Origin: Candidatus Latescibacterota bacterium
Lineage (GTDB): Bacteria > JAAXHH01
NCBI GenBank assembly: GCA_022821085.1
Contig: JAJEEG010000006.1
Location: forward strand, 204,405 to 268,404
Reading direction: 5' to 3'
Length of the DNA stretch: 64,000 nucleotides
The translations under genes were made by a program, and so were the position numbers. How positions within the stretch are numbered: the first letter of the stretch is position 1; every line of letters starts with the position of its first letter. The notes under the pieces were generated by a model. The model was not told the origin of the DNA. It ran no database searches and was given only the letters and a program-made list of their open reading frames with translations. Shown here in pieces: positions 10,650-19,503 of this stretch.

Positions 10650-11621
10650 TCACAGGTCGATCCGGTACAGGGGTTCCAGTCCCCGGGCGACCCGGTCCGT
10701 GTTCTCCGCGGCGGCGGCGGCCCGCCGGCGGGAGGTTCCGTCCGTGACCCCGGCGATATGGGGCGTGACGACCACGTTGGGCAACTGGTAGACGGGCAGG
10801 GAGGGATCGGGCGGTTCCTGGGCGAAGACGTCGAGGCCGGCCCCGCCGATCTTCCCCTCGACCAGAGCGTCATAGAGGGCCGCTTCGTCCGCGAGGGCGC
10901 CGCGGGCTACGTTGATGACGCTGGCCGTCGGTTTCATGAGGGCCAGACGCCGGCCGTCGATGATATGGCGGGTCTCGTCATTCAGATGCAGGTGCAGGGA
11001 GAGGAAGTCGCTTTCGGCCACGACCCGGTCCAGATCGTCCGGGCCGCCGATGAAGTCCGGCTGGATGTCGTCGAGCACCTCGGGTTCGATCTCCCGGACG
11101 TCGATGCCCAGGATACGCATGCCGAAGGGCCTGGCCCGGCGGGCCAGCGCCTGGCCGCTCGCGCCGAATCCCACGATGCCCAGCGTCTGGCGTTCCAGCT
11201 CGTATCCGAGAGGATCGTACATTCGGCCCTGTCGAAGGTTGTCCACCGCTTCCTGGTAACGACGCGAAAGCATGATAATGAACATCATCGCCGTCTCGGC
11301 CAGGGCGACGTCGCTGAAAAGTCCGGGCGTGTTGGCCGTGGGGATGCCCTTCGTCTTGATATAGACCAGGTCGAAGTGGTCGAATCCCGTGCCCACGATC
11401 TGCCACAGCCGGCAGCCGTCCGCGGCGTCCATCATCTCCCGCGTGCCCCGGCTTCCGCCCTGGTCGATCACCACGTCCACGCCGGCGAACTGGGGCGCCA
11501 TGGGGCTGGCATCGTCGAGGTCCCGCAAATCATGGCGGTCGCCGATGGCGGTCCGGATGTCCACGCACCACGGGCTGTAAATGGGGCGTACGGGAAGCAG
11601 CAGGACGTTCAGGCGTTCCAT
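10650..11621 (-). CDS. D-isomer-specific 2-hydroxyacid dehydrogenase
   Basis: A 323-residue NAD(P)-dependent enzyme of the phosphoglycerate/lactate dehydrogenase family, interconverting 2-oxoacids and D-2-hydroxyacids. The dinucleotide fold is GIVGFGASGQALA. Catalytic residues are visible as Arg in INVARGALADE, Glu in DVFAQEPP and His in VVTPHIAGVT. The start is the ATG at 11621 (MERLNVLLLPV); a longer reading frame upstream lies antisense to nothing useful and has no family similarity. It is spaced 34 bp from the TPP enzyme downstream and 23 bp from the PhyH gene upstream, so the three are probably one transcript handling hydroxy- and oxoacids. The exact substrate is unknown. Confidence 0.88.
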   Translation of the reverse strand: MERLNVLLLPVRPIYSPWCVDIRTAIGDRHDLRDLDDASPMAPQFAGVDVVIDQGGSRGTREMMDAADGCRLWQIVGTGFDHFDLVYIKTKGIPTANTPGLFSDVALAETAMMFIIMLSRRYQEAVDNLRQGRMYDPLGYELERQTLGIVGFGASGQALARRARPFGMRILGIDVREIEPEVLDDIQPDFIGGPDDLDRVVAESDFLSLHLHLNDETRHIIDGRRLALMKPTASVINVARGALADEAALYDALVEGKIGGAGLDVFAQEPPDPSLPVYQLPNVVVTPHIAGVTDGTSRRRAAAAAENTDRVARGLEPLYRIDL

Positions 11622-11644
11622 CGATTCTCCAGTAATTGCGCGGG

Positions 11645-12421
11645 TCAGGCCCCCGGCAGATCCACCGGGGTCGTATCCTGCACGTCGGTCCGGAACACCC
11701 AGGTGCCATCCTTCACGTAGTGGACGGCGAAGGCCAGGCGCGGCCGGGTGTGCGACCGGTTGGCGTAGGAACCGTGGACCGTCCTGCTGGTGAAGAATAC
11801 CCCGCTGCCGCGCGGCACCGTCAGCCGGACCAGGTCTTCTTCGCCGATGCCGACCACGTCGAAGGAGTAGAGCTTCTCGGTCCACTCGCGGCCGTCCGGC
11901 GATCTCATGCCGTAGTCACTTTCCCAGCTCATGTGTTCCGGATTGGTATTCAGGGTCGTGTCCCGCAGGGTGTCCGTGTGGCTGCCCGGCGCCACGCACA
12001 GTCCGCCGTTCTCCGGATCGGTGTCGCTCATGGCGATCCAGCAGGCCATCAGCGTGTCGGGCTCGTTGGGCAGGTAGTGGGAATCCTGGTGCAGCGAGAT
12101 GCCGGCGCCGCCCAGCTCCTCGTCCGGTCCGGCCGGTTCCTTGGCCATGTACATGGTCTGTACGATGCGGGGGCGTCCGCCCAGGATCTGGCGGGCGACG
12201 CCGGCGACGTTGGGATGGTGGGCCAGCCGGCGCCAGAAGGGGTCCGAAAGGTGGGTACGGAGCCCCTGCCGCAGGGACTCGGCTTCCGGATCGGCCTGGT
12301 GCCGGACGAACGCCTCGACTTCATCCGCCGTCAGCAGGTCCGGGACGACGAGATAGCCTTCGTCGTGGAACCGGGCGACCTGCGCGTCGGTAAGCTGGAT
12401 GGACGGGGATTTCTGCGTCAT
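11645..12421 (-). CDS. Phytanoyl-CoA dioxygenase (PhyH) family protein 2
   Basis: A 258-residue Fe(II)/2-oxoglutarate oxygenase. The iron site is H111-QD113 (SLHQDSHYLPNEP). The distal His and 2-oxoglutarate Arg are in VHGSYANRSHTRPRLAFAVHYV. The WIAMSDTDPENGGL segment and PGSH are classical PhyH features. The N-terminus KSPSIQLTDAQVARFHDEGYLVVPDLL confirms the start at the ATG at 12421. It is cytoplasmic, with no signal peptide. It shares little with copy 1 outside the active site, so the copies probably differ in substrate rather than being recent duplicates. Confidence 0.9.
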   Translation of the reverse strand: MTQKSPSIQLTDAQVARFHDEGYLVVPDLLTADEVEAFVRHQADPEAESLRQGLRTHLSDPFWRRLAHHPNVAGVARQILGGRPRIVQTMYMAKEPAGPDEELGGAGISLHQDSHYLPNEPDTLMACWIAMSDTDPENGGLCVAPGSHTDTLRDTTLNTNPEHMSWESDYGMRSPDGREWTEKLYSFDVVGIGEEDLVRLTVPRGSGVFFTSRTVHGSYANRSHTRPRLAFAVHYVKDGTWVFRTDVQDTTPVDLPGA

Positions 12422-12603
12422 ATTCCGCCGTGGCCTCGCAGGCCTGGAGTGAAGAAATGGACGCGGAACGCGGCGTTGATTCGCGTCGGAAGACAATCCA
12501 TTTAAGAAAACGGCCCGGGGATTCCCGGTCAAGGAGTATGTCCCGGCCATACCGGCCGCCCGACGCAGCCATACCGGTCGCCCGACGCGGCGATTCCGGG
12601 GCG

Positions 12604-13596
12604 CTACAACTGGTTGAGCAGCATCAGTTCGCCAGGAAAAGGATGGAGGTAGGTCTGGTCCTGCAGGTAGGTGATGTCGAATTCCCGCACGTAGTGCCGC
12701 AACATGACCACGGGCACGATCAGGGGCAGCAGCTCTTCGTGGTATTTCTGAATCATGCGCGTCAGTTCACGACGGGTGCGTCGGTCGAGCCGGTCGGAGA
12801 CGTAGCCCGCCATGTGCTGCAGCACGTTGGTGTGGTTCCGCCGGGACGGCGTTCTTTTCATGACCCGGTTGAATTCGCCCAGGTAGGCGTCAGCCAGTTC
12901 GCCGATGGTGGCGTAACGATCCGGATTCGCCAGCAGCCGTCCGAGACGGCGCGTGCCTTCCTGGCTGTGCGCCATGAGGAGGTACTTGTACGCCCGGTGA
13001 TAGCTCATCAGCGATTGCCGGGTCAGGCCCGATTCGGCGAGCTGCAGCCACCGGTAGCAGGCGAATACCCGGCTGATGAAGTTCTCCCGGACCCGCGGGT
13101 TATGCAATCGTTGCTCTTCTTCCACGGGCAGATGGGGCAGGGCTTCCATCAGCCGCCGGGCGAATACCCCGCGCCCGTTCCGAAGCGCCGCGCCCTCGGG
13201 CTGGACGACGGGTACCCTTTCCATGCCGCAGGAGGGTGACCGGCTCTTCAGGATGTAGCCGCTCAGCCTGGCCTGCTCCAGGGTCTGCACGCGCTGGCGG
13301 GCGAACCAGTCCACCTTGTCGGTGTGATCGACGCCGTTTTTCGTCAGCATCCGTACATCGCCGTCGACACGGGTCAACTGCACGGTCTCCCGCGGGGTAC
13401 CCATGCCTGCTTCCACTTCCGGACAGACCGGGATCCACTCCACGTAACGGCCGACCACGTCCACCAGGTAGTCGTCACGCTTGTGTCCGCCGTCGTAGCG
13501 GACACGCTCGCCGAGCAGGCAGGACGAGATGCCGATGCGTACGGGCATTTCGGCCCGGTGGATATCCATCACGGACAGTTCAATTGTCTCGCTCAT
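12604..13596 (-). CDS. DUF523-DUF1722 (YbgA-type) protein
   Basis: A 330-residue two-domain protein. Residues 18-165 match DUF523, with the conserved GISSCLLGERVRYDGGHK, the VCPEVEAGMGTPRE segment and SPSCGMERV; its Cys residues are candidates for metal or cluster binding. The C-terminal half matches DUF1722/YbgA, helical and basic, with HNPRVRENFISRVFACYRW and HQ-free helical repeats. Family members occur alone or fused and are often found near DNA photolyase genes; no photolyase is seen here. The biochemical role is not established. The 3' end is 183 bp from the PhyH gene at 12421, a gap without a recognisable gene. Confidence 0.9.
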   Translation of the reverse strand: MSETIELSVMDIHRAEMPVRIGISSCLLGERVRYDGGHKRDDYLVDVVGRYVEWIPVCPEVEAGMGTPRETVQLTRVDGDVRMLTKNGVDHTDKVDWFARQRVQTLEQARLSGYILKSRSPSCGMERVPVVQPEGAALRNGRGVFARRLMEALPHLPVEEEQRLHNPRVRENFISRVFACYRWLQLAESGLTRQSLMSYHRAYKYLLMAHSQEGTRRLGRLLANPDRYATIGELADAYLGEFNRVMKRTPSRRNHTNVLQHMAGYVSDRLDRRTRRELTRMIQKYHEELLPLIVPVVMLRHYVREFDITYLQDQTYLHPFPGELMLLNQL

Positions 13597-13633
13597 AGTG
13601 CCTCGCGCAATGCCGGGCGGTCATCCGTAAGCG

Positions 13634-14380
13634 CTACCACCGGTCGATAGCGCCGAGCAGCAGCTTCTGTTCCTTTGTTCCGTTTTCCCGCATGGCCGAC
13701 ACCCGGGGACCATCGAAAGGCTCCCGGGACTTCATCCAGGCGTTCTGATAGCACATCAGGCAGACCCTGCGGTTCCGTTCCGACTGGTTGGCGGCGCCGC
13801 GGTGAAACAGCCAGCCGTCGAACAGGACGGCCTGTCCCGGTCTGGCCAGCACGTGCTTCTCGTCCGGGAAGCGGGCGTGAGTCTCCGGCGGCTTGAACGG
13901 CGCGCGGTGGCTTCCCGGCACGATGACGACCGGGCCGTTCTCCATGGTCAGCTGGTCGAGGTAGTACCCGCAGTTGACCTGCCCCGGCTCGTTGCCGTAG
14001 GGTGGCGGATCCGGGTCCTTGGGCCAGGGAATGTCCCGGTGCCAGTTCTGGTCCGGTTCGCCGGGTCCCGTCACCCTGGCCGTGGCACTGTGCAGCTGGA
14101 TGCAGTTGCCGAGAATGGCCTTCATGCGGTCCAGCACGGGCGGGTTGTCGAGCAGGAAAGCGAACCGGCCGTCTTCTTCCAGGAGCTGGTGGGTGAACGT
14201 CTCGCCGTGCCGGTCGAAGGTCTCGTCGAGGGCATCGCGGAGCTGTTCGATCTGCGACAGGGTCAGCGCGTCTTCCACGATGAGGTAGCCCCATTTCCGA
14301 AAGAAGGCGGTCTCCCGCTCCAGTTCGGGCGTGAGGTCCGGGTTCATCCTCGGACCGACGATTTCGGCGTCATATCCCAT
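13634..14380 (-). CDS. Phytanoyl-CoA dioxygenase (PhyH) family protein 3
   Basis: A 248-residue oxygenase with HxD at H114-RD116 (NWHRDIPWP). The distal segment FHRGAANQSERNRRVCLMCYQ holds the second His and the 2-oxoglutarate-binding Arg. The N-terminal FFRKWGYLIVEDALTLSQIEQL is the standard first helix-strand unit. The motif QLHSATARVTGPGEPDQNW resembles PhyH proteins found with sugar-acid catabolism in Planctomycetes and Poribacteria-type genomes. It lies between the DUF523 gene and an enolase-superfamily dehydratase, 82 bp from the latter. Its substrate is unknown. Confidence 0.88.
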   Translation of the reverse strand: MGYDAEIVGPRMNPDLTPELERETAFFRKWGYLIVEDALTLSQIEQLRDALDETFDRHGETFTHQLLEEDGRFAFLLDNPPVLDRMKAILGNCIQLHSATARVTGPGEPDQNWHRDIPWPKDPDPPPYGNEPGQVNCGYYLDQLTMENGPVVIVPGSHRAPFKPPETHARFPDEKHVLARPGQAVLFDGWLFHRGAANQSERNRRVCLMCYQNAWMKSREPFDGPRVSAMRENGTKEQKLLLGAIDRW

Positions 14381-14462
14381 GGCTTGTCCTGCCGTCGAAC
14401 CATGCTCCAGAAGCCAGTGGAAGCTCGGTCCCGCTGCTTTCCTGCCTGGACCGTATCAGATA

Positions 14463-15587
14463 TCAGAAGAAGCCCAGGTCCTCCCGGGCCGCGCGCCGGG
14501 CCACTTCCTCGTCCAGCGTAACGCCCAGGCCCGGTTTCATGGGCAGGTCGATGTGGCCGTCCCGGATCAGGTCCCGTTCCACGGTCAGCGTGTTCCACAC
14601 CTCGTCGTCCAGGTGATGGAATTCGAGCACCTGGAAATTGGGCACCGCCGCGCACAGGTGGCACACGGCCATCGTCCCGATGGGGCCGCAAATGTTGTGT
14701 GGAGATATGGGAATGTAGTACATGTCCGCCAGGTCGGCGATCTTCCGGCCCTCCAGCAGGCCCCCCGCCTTGGCGTGATCGGGCGAGATGATGTCCGCCG
14801 CCTGCGCCTCGATGAGGTCTCGGAAGCCGTGGCGGGTGTAGAAGTTCTCCCCGGTACAGATGGGCACGCGCGTGGCCTGGGTCACCTTCGCCATGGCCTC
14901 GATGTTCTCCGGCGGCACGGGGTCCTCCAGCCACATCAGGTCGAGGTCCTCGATGCCGTAGGCCACCTTCAAAATGTCCACCGGGGCGTAGTTCCAATGG
15001 GCGTCGATGAGCAGATCGGTATTGGGGTCCAGGGCCTCCCGCAAGGCGGTGACGACGTCGACGAAGTAGGCCACGTCGTGATTGCTGATGGTCCGGTTGT
15101 AGCGGTCCCGCCGGGAAGGTTGCGGATCGATGTCGAACTTGATGGCGTCGAAACCCCGGGCTTCCACGGCCCGGGCCTTCTCCGCGTAGGCTTCCGGCGT
15201 TTCTTCGTCCCCGGCGTGACAGTCGTTGTATACGCGGATGCGGTCCCTGAACTTGCCGCCGAGCAACTGCCAGATGGGCACCCCGCAGGCCTGTCCCGTG
15301 AGGTCCCACAGGGCCATTTCGATCCCGCTTATGGCGCTCATGACCGCGCCCTGGTAAAACCCGGAGGCGGACATGGATCCCATCATGTCGTGGAATAGCT
15401 TGTCCACGTTCCGCGGGTCCTGGCCGAGGAGCGCCCGGTCGACCAGCCTGGTATCCGTGGCGATCTGGTGCACCCCGGCGCCGTGATAGGCCTCGCCGAT
15501 GCCGACCAGTCCCTCGTCGGTCGTCACCTTCACCAGCACCCAGGGCATGGGCTGGAGCAGTACCGCGCCTACGTGCGTTATCTTCAT
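14463..15587 (-). CDS. Mandelate racemase/muconate lactonizing enzyme family protein 1
   Basis: A 374-residue enolase-superfamily member, probably a sugar-acid dehydratase. In the barrel, Mg ligands are seen at D195 (LLIDAHWNY), E221 (MWLEDPVPP) and E247 (CTGENFYTR), and a His-Asp dyad at D270/H297 (SPDHAKAGG, PISPHNICGP). These positions match the mandelate racemase pattern. The second strand reads IKFDID (K150), where a Lys-x-Lys would be expected in a racemase; an Asp instead of the second Lys is more like galactonate- or gluconate-type dehydratases. The start at 15587 (MKITHVGAVLLQPMP) is canonical for the family. It is separated by 26 bp from the next upstream gene. Confidence 0.9.
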   Translation of the reverse strand: MKITHVGAVLLQPMPWVLVKVTTDEGLVGIGEAYHGAGVHQIATDTRLVDRALLGQDPRNVDKLFHDMMGSMSASGFYQGAVMSAISGIEMALWDLTGQACGVPIWQLLGGKFRDRIRVYNDCHAGDEETPEAYAEKARAVEARGFDAIKFDIDPQPSRRDRYNRTISNHDVAYFVDVVTALREALDPNTDLLIDAHWNYAPVDILKVAYGIEDLDLMWLEDPVPPENIEAMAKVTQATRVPICTGENFYTRHGFRDLIEAQAADIISPDHAKAGGLLEGRKIADLADMYYIPISPHNICGPIGTMAVCHLCAAVPNFQVLEFHHLDDEVWNTLTVERDLIRDGHIDLPMKPGLGVTLDEEVARRAAREDLGFF

Positions 15588-15613
15588 CTATGCTCCCCGA
15601 TCGGGACGGCTTG

Positions 15614-16225
15614 TCACTGCATCCGGGTCAGCGCGTCCCGCGTGTTGAGGTACGGAAAGGACCGTTCCAGGAATGTGCCCAGCAGCTCTCCGGGTGTCAG
15701 ATCGGACGTGTCGATGGCGAATTTCCGGTGGATCCAGGACTGCGCGACCTCTTCACCGAACCGTTTCAGGATGTGCTCGACGTCCTCCGGCGGGACCAGT
15801 TGCCGGGGATGGGGATTCGCCTGCATGCGACCCCGGATGACCTCCGGCCGGGCGTGGAGATGGACCAGGATGGCGTCGCCGGGCATGTCCGGCTCGTATT
15901 CCCGCACGGCGATGTTGATCCCCGGGTAGTAGTATCGGGGCCCGTAGACCATTTCCTCGATGTGAAACCCGCCGAGGAGGATGTGGTCGAACTTGTGCAT
16001 CAGCCGGACGTGGTACACGATCTGGAACCGCTGGAACCGTTCCTTGATGGCCGGCAGCATGTCGATGAATCCCTGCTGCTCCGCTTCATCGAGGTGGTAC
16101 GCGTCCGGTATGGTGAAGTGGTCGTCGAGATGGTGGTGGACGCCCCGTTCGTTTCCCCAGGCGTGGAGGCCGTCGATCAGCGTCGTGACCCCGGCGTATT
16201 CACAGCCCACGGCGATCAACCGCAT
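15614..16225 (-). CDS. Nucleotide-kinase-like protein with a degenerate P-loop
   Basis: A 203-residue protein whose N-terminus, MRLIAVGCEYAGVTTLIDGL, has the layout of a P-loop kinase (strand, loop, helix). The essential Lys is replaced: GCEYAGVTT at residues 7-15. An internal HDH-rich stretch (VHHHLDDHF) follows at about residues 29-37. A lid-like segment, LVHLHARPEVIRGRMQANPHP, resembles thymidylate or dephospho-CoA kinase lids. It may be inactive as a kinase or bind nucleotide atypically. It is tightly packed (26 and 31 bp) between two enolase-superfamily genes. I do not know its function; homologues seem restricted to genomes rich in such catabolic genes (impression, not searched). Confidence 0.7.
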   Translation of the reverse strand: MRLIAVGCEYAGVTTLIDGLHAWGNERGVHHHLDDHFTIPDAYHLDEAEQQGFIDMLPAIKERFQRFQIVYHVRLMHKFDHILLGGFHIEEMVYGPRYYYPGINIAVREYEPDMPGDAILVHLHARPEVIRGRMQANPHPRQLVPPEDVEHILKRFGEEVAQSWIHRKFAIDTSDLTPGELLGTFLERSFPYLNTRDALTRMQ

Positions 16226-16256
16226 GGGAGCTCCCTTCGTGGTTCCGCATGGCGCA

Positions 16257-17378
16257 TCAGCTCAGTTCCTCGTATTCCTGCGTGTACCGCTGCAGCGCGT
16301 CGTAGTCCAGGTCGCAGCCGAGCCCCGGTTTCATCGGCGTGGGCACGTGTCCGTCCACGAAGGGGATGGGCTCCACGATGAGATCGTCCTCCCGGGTCCA
16401 GCTGCCGACGAAATCGGACGCCATGGTGCAGTTCGGCGCGGCGGCGGCGGCATGGACGAAAGACGTGTCCGAGATCCCCAGGTCGTTTCCGGAGCCGTGC
16501 CAGCAGGGCAGGCCGGCCGCGGCGGCCACGGCGGCGTTACGCTGAAATCCGAACATGCTGCCGCCCAGGTTCACGCAGTCCACCACGCCCCGTCCCCCGT
16601 CCGCCTGCAGGGCGCGCACGACCCCTTCCCCGTTCCCCAGGTGCATGGCCAGGGGGAAGGGGATGGCCCGGTGGATCTCCTCGTAGCCCGCGATGTCCGT
16701 CTTGGGTATGGGATCCTCGAAGACTTCGACGTTGCCCAGGGTTTCCAGTCGACCGGCAAGCTCGATGGCCTGGGCGGCCGTGTAGAACCGTTCATTGGGG
16801 TCCACCGTCACTTTGAATCCCGGACCGGCCACGTCGCGCATGGCCTTCAGGCGCTCGTACATGGGTTCTTCGAGCCGGCACTTGATCTTGACGCCCGTAA
16901 ATCCCAGGCGCAGCCCCCTTTCCACGGCCCTGGCGCCGTCCTCCGGCGTCTGGTGGCCCATCCAGTAATCGGCCCGGACACGGTCCCGTACCGCGCCGCC
17001 CAGGAGGGTGTGCACGGGCAGTCCCCGGGCCCGTCCCACCAGGTCCAGCACGGCCATTTCGTAGGCGTCGTAGGCCGGGCCCGTTCCCACGGTGATGTCG
17101 TCCGCCGCCCGTTCGGCGCGGCGTCCGAAGATGTCCTGCGGCGTGATCTCCTCGGGATCGCGGCCGATGAGCAGCCTTGCCCCTTCCCGGACCTGTTCGA
17201 TGGGCAGGCCCCGGCCGGTTTCCCCGATCCCGGCATGCTCGGTGTCGGTATCGACCCGGATGATGTGCTTGGGCACCTCGTCCCACCCGGTCTTTTCCGC
17301 GTATTCCGGACTGTGCACCCGGCCGGGTATGGTAGGTACGACGACGGTCCATACGGAAACGGCGGTGATCTTCATCAT
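16257..17378 (-). CDS. Mandelate racemase/muconate lactonizing enzyme family protein 2
   Basis: A 373-residue enolase-superfamily protein. The catalytic Lys-x-Lys is at K164-I-K166 (TGVKIKCR). Mg ligands include D193 (VTVDPNERF) and E221 (EVFEDPIPK), with a third acidic site near HLGNGEG (about 247-252). The dyad region reads WHGSGNDLGIS, so the substrate-binding His/Asp differ from copy 1. The capping domain lies at both ends. It probably acts on another acid sugar or a cyclic dicarboxylate. The start at 17378 gives MMKITAVSVW; the second Met is equally possible. Co-directional with copy 1 and the P-loop protein, it likely belongs to the same transcript. Confidence 0.9.
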   Translation of the reverse strand: MMKITAVSVWTVVVPTIPGRVHSPEYAEKTGWDEVPKHIIRVDTDTEHAGIGETGRGLPIEQVREGARLLIGRDPEEITPQDIFGRRAERAADDITVGTGPAYDAYEMAVLDLVGRARGLPVHTLLGGAVRDRVRADYWMGHQTPEDGARAVERGLRLGFTGVKIKCRLEEPMYERLKAMRDVAGPGFKVTVDPNERFYTAAQAIELAGRLETLGNVEVFEDPIPKTDIAGYEEIHRAIPFPLAMHLGNGEGVVRALQADGGRGVVDCVNLGGSMFGFQRNAAVAAAAGLPCWHGSGNDLGISDTSFVHAAAAAPNCTMASDFVGSWTREDDLIVEPIPFVDGHVPTPMKPGLGCDLDYDALQRYTQEYEELS

Positions 17379-17409
17379 GGTCTCCCCGGGAGGGCGCGAA
17401 AGCGGTTCG

Positions 17410-18603
17410 TCAGTTGTTCCGCCATCCCGCCATGAAAGATTCGATATTCAGGCCGGAAGGCATTTCTTCGAAATAGTAGTGCATGGGGTCCGACTGAAAG
17501 CCCGGCACGTACTGGAGTGCATCGGACTGCATCTGCCCGTCCAACGGTTCGAAGCGCCTCCAGAGCGTGTCCACCTCACCGCTGGTAAACCGGGGTTTCA
17601 GGTCTTCGTCGTGCGAGATGTCGCTGCCGTAATGCGCTCGGACCGGATGGGTGGCGAACTTCATCTTGTACACGATCTTGGACAGGAGCACGACGCATAC
17701 GATTCGGCCCGCTTCACCGGGATGCAGCTCCGCGACGCCTTCCAGGAAAGCGTCCTCGTCGCCGGCGATGACGGTGCGGAAAACAGATTCGATCCGGTCG
17801 GACTCCTCGTCATACCTGCGCCGGATGTCCCTGAAAACCGCCTGCAGATCGGAGGGCAGGCATTCAATGAATCCGAGGTCTCGGAAGGTCCGGTTGACGT
17901 AGGGGAAAATCGGCCCGCCGAAGGAACGGTAGCCCAGGTGGATGGTGCGCCGGGTCCTGGCGCTGTAATTGCTCCCCCAGTGCAGGATCGTGTTGGTATA
18001 GACCACGCCGTCGCCGGCGTTCAACTCGACCTGCACCCCGCCGGGCAGCGGCTCGCGGGGATTCTGTGCGAGGCAACGGTTCTCCTGGTCCGTGTTCCCT
18101 CTGCGGTGGCTTTTCGGCACGACCCAGAGCACGTTGTCGTCGTAGAGGGGGATGTTCCACTGGAGGTAACCGGGCGCGTTGTGCAGCAGGTCGTCCTGGA
18201 GACCCCGCAGCGGCGCCTGGTCGATGGGGTGTATGTCCCGGTGCCACGCCGCGGGTCCGCGGTCGGTCACCGGGTTGCACATGAACATGAACCCCGTGTT
18301 GCCCGCCGCTTCCGCGCCCATGATGCGCCGGCTGACGCCCATGGTGTGCTCGTGGAGGCAAAAGGCCATCGTATTAGCCGTGTCCCGGTCCACGAGGGTC
18401 TCGAAATGCAGCCGGGGCTGGTGGCCGGTTTCCCACTCTCCCCCAGGCGGATCGCCCGGTTTTCGCTCCCTGGCCCAGATCTCCCGCTGGCGGTCCACCA
18501 TGCGCTCGAAGCTGTCCCTCAGGGGACCGAGCCAGTCAGGGGGAACCACCCCACGAAGCACGATGAAACCGTCTTCGAACAGTTTCCGAGGATCGAAATT
18601 CAT
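17410..18603 (-). CDS. Phytanoyl-CoA dioxygenase (PhyH) family protein 4, long form
   Basis: A 397-residue PhyH protein, longer than the other three copies. HxD is at H121-RD123 (AWHRDIHPIDQ). The distal part LHWGSNYSARTRRTIHLGYR supplies His and Arg. A C-terminal extension of about 150 residues after residue 250 (charged, helical, ending GLNIESFMAGWRNN) is not part of the core fold. It is the first gene of the long minus-strand run that continues to position 1. The upstream 292 bp to the divergent isochorismatase gene should hold its promoter. The substrate is unknown. Confidence 0.87.
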   Translation of the reverse strand: MNFDPRKLFEDGFIVLRGVVPPDWLGPLRDSFERMVDRQREIWARERKPGDPPGGEWETGHQPRLHFETLVDRDTANTMAFCLHEHTMGVSRRIMGAEAAGNTGFMFMCNPVTDRGPAAWHRDIHPIDQAPLRGLQDDLLHNAPGYLQWNIPLYDDNVLWVVPKSHRRGNTDQENRCLAQNPREPLPGGVQVELNAGDGVVYTNTILHWGSNYSARTRRTIHLGYRSFGGPIFPYVNRTFRDLGFIECLPSDLQAVFRDIRRRYDEESDRIESVFRTVIAGDEDAFLEGVAELHPGEAGRIVCVVLLSKIVYKMKFATHPVRAHYGSDISHDEDLKPRFTSGEVDTLWRRFEPLDGQMQSDALQYVPGFQSDPMHYYFEEMPSGLNIESFMAGWRNN

Positions 18604-18895
18604 GTATGGATTACCATAAAACGATGCGACGCGGGACGATGCCCGCGCCGTAGAACAGGGTTAACGTTCAATCTACACCGGCCCATGGGAATGTCAAGGG
18701 CGGGAAAGCAGAAATACCCGCATTGATTAAAAGGTTTTTGACCGGTACATAAATCCACTGGTAACTACTCTGCCGAATGAGCAGAATCGCCTTGCCCGGA
18801 GCTTGCCTTAACACAAGATTGGGAACGAAGGAAAACGTGTTTCCATGTGTCAGAGAGGAAACGACATCGCTTCGCCTTCAGTCGAAGGAGTTCTC
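18604..18895. promoter_or_regulatory. Divergent intergenic region with likely promoters
   Basis: This 292-bp gap lies between divergently transcribed genes and is less GC-rich than its surroundings around 18710-18775. I see no confident -35/-10 pair and no gene. A GGAAA-acgtg-TTTCC palindrome lies near 18831-18845. A ribosome binding site (gaaggag) precedes the plus-strand start at 18896. Confidence 0.4.
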
Positions 18896-19501
18896 ATGTC
18901 CGCCCAACGAGACTGGCGCCGTTTCGTGCTGTTGCTCATCGATGTCCAGCGGGATTTCTGGCCGGCGGAGACGGCGAAGGCCTTTCCGGACTTCCCGTCG
19001 AACGTCGAACGGCTGCTGGCCTACAGCCGGTCGTCCGGCCTCGACATCGTGCACGTACGGGCTGAGTTCGAACCGGACGGCACGGACTGGATGGCGCTTT
19101 ACCGGGTCAAGGGAAAGATGCCCTGTGTCCGGGGAACGTCCGGCGCCGGCGTGTTGCCCTGCGCCGCGGAGCGGACCGGAGAAACGGTTCTGTGCAAGCA
19201 GACCTTCGACGCCTTCCTGCAGCCTGACCTATTAACCCATTTACATCGCGCGCGTAAATCCTTTATACTGGTTGCGGGACTGGAAACTTCCGTCTGCGTG
19301 CTACTGACCGCGGCTTCCGCCGTGCAGCGCGGGTTCCTTGCCGCGGTCGTCGAGGACTGCTGCGCCGACGATCCGCACAAGCACGCGTCGGCGATGGCGG
19401 GCTATCCCTTTATTTTCGAGCGGACCTCCCTCGCCACGCTGGAATCCGATCACGGCCCGTGGACGGCCATGTTGAACGACCTGCAAAGCACCGGAGGCTG
19501 A
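18896..19501 (+). CDS. Isochorismatase-family hydrolase (nicotinamidase-like)
   Basis: A 201-residue cysteine hydrolase. The catalytic triad is visible: Asp in LLIDVQRDF (D16 region), Lys in LCKQTFDAF and Cys in [12 protein letters not shown]. Family members hydrolyse amide or ester bonds in nicotinamide, isochorismate, ureidoacrylate or related compounds. The start is fixed by an SD gaaggag about 6 bp before ATG 18896. The gene ends 2 bp before the GTG start of the next gene, so the two are translationally coupled. The lack of the metal-site DxHxxxxxH signature makes a true nicotinamidase less likely than a general isochorismatase-like hydrolase. Confidence 0.87.
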   Translation: MSAQRDWRRFVLLLIDVQRDFWPAETAKAFPDFPSNVERLLAYSRSSGLDIVHVRAEFEPDGTDWMALYRVKGKMPCVRGTSGAGVLPCAAERTGETVLCKQTFDAFLQPDLLTHLHRARKSFILVAGLETSVCVLLTAASAVQRGFLAAVVEDCCADDPHKHASAMAGYPFIFERTSLATLESDHGPWTAMLNDLQSTGG

Positions 19502-19503
19502 CC

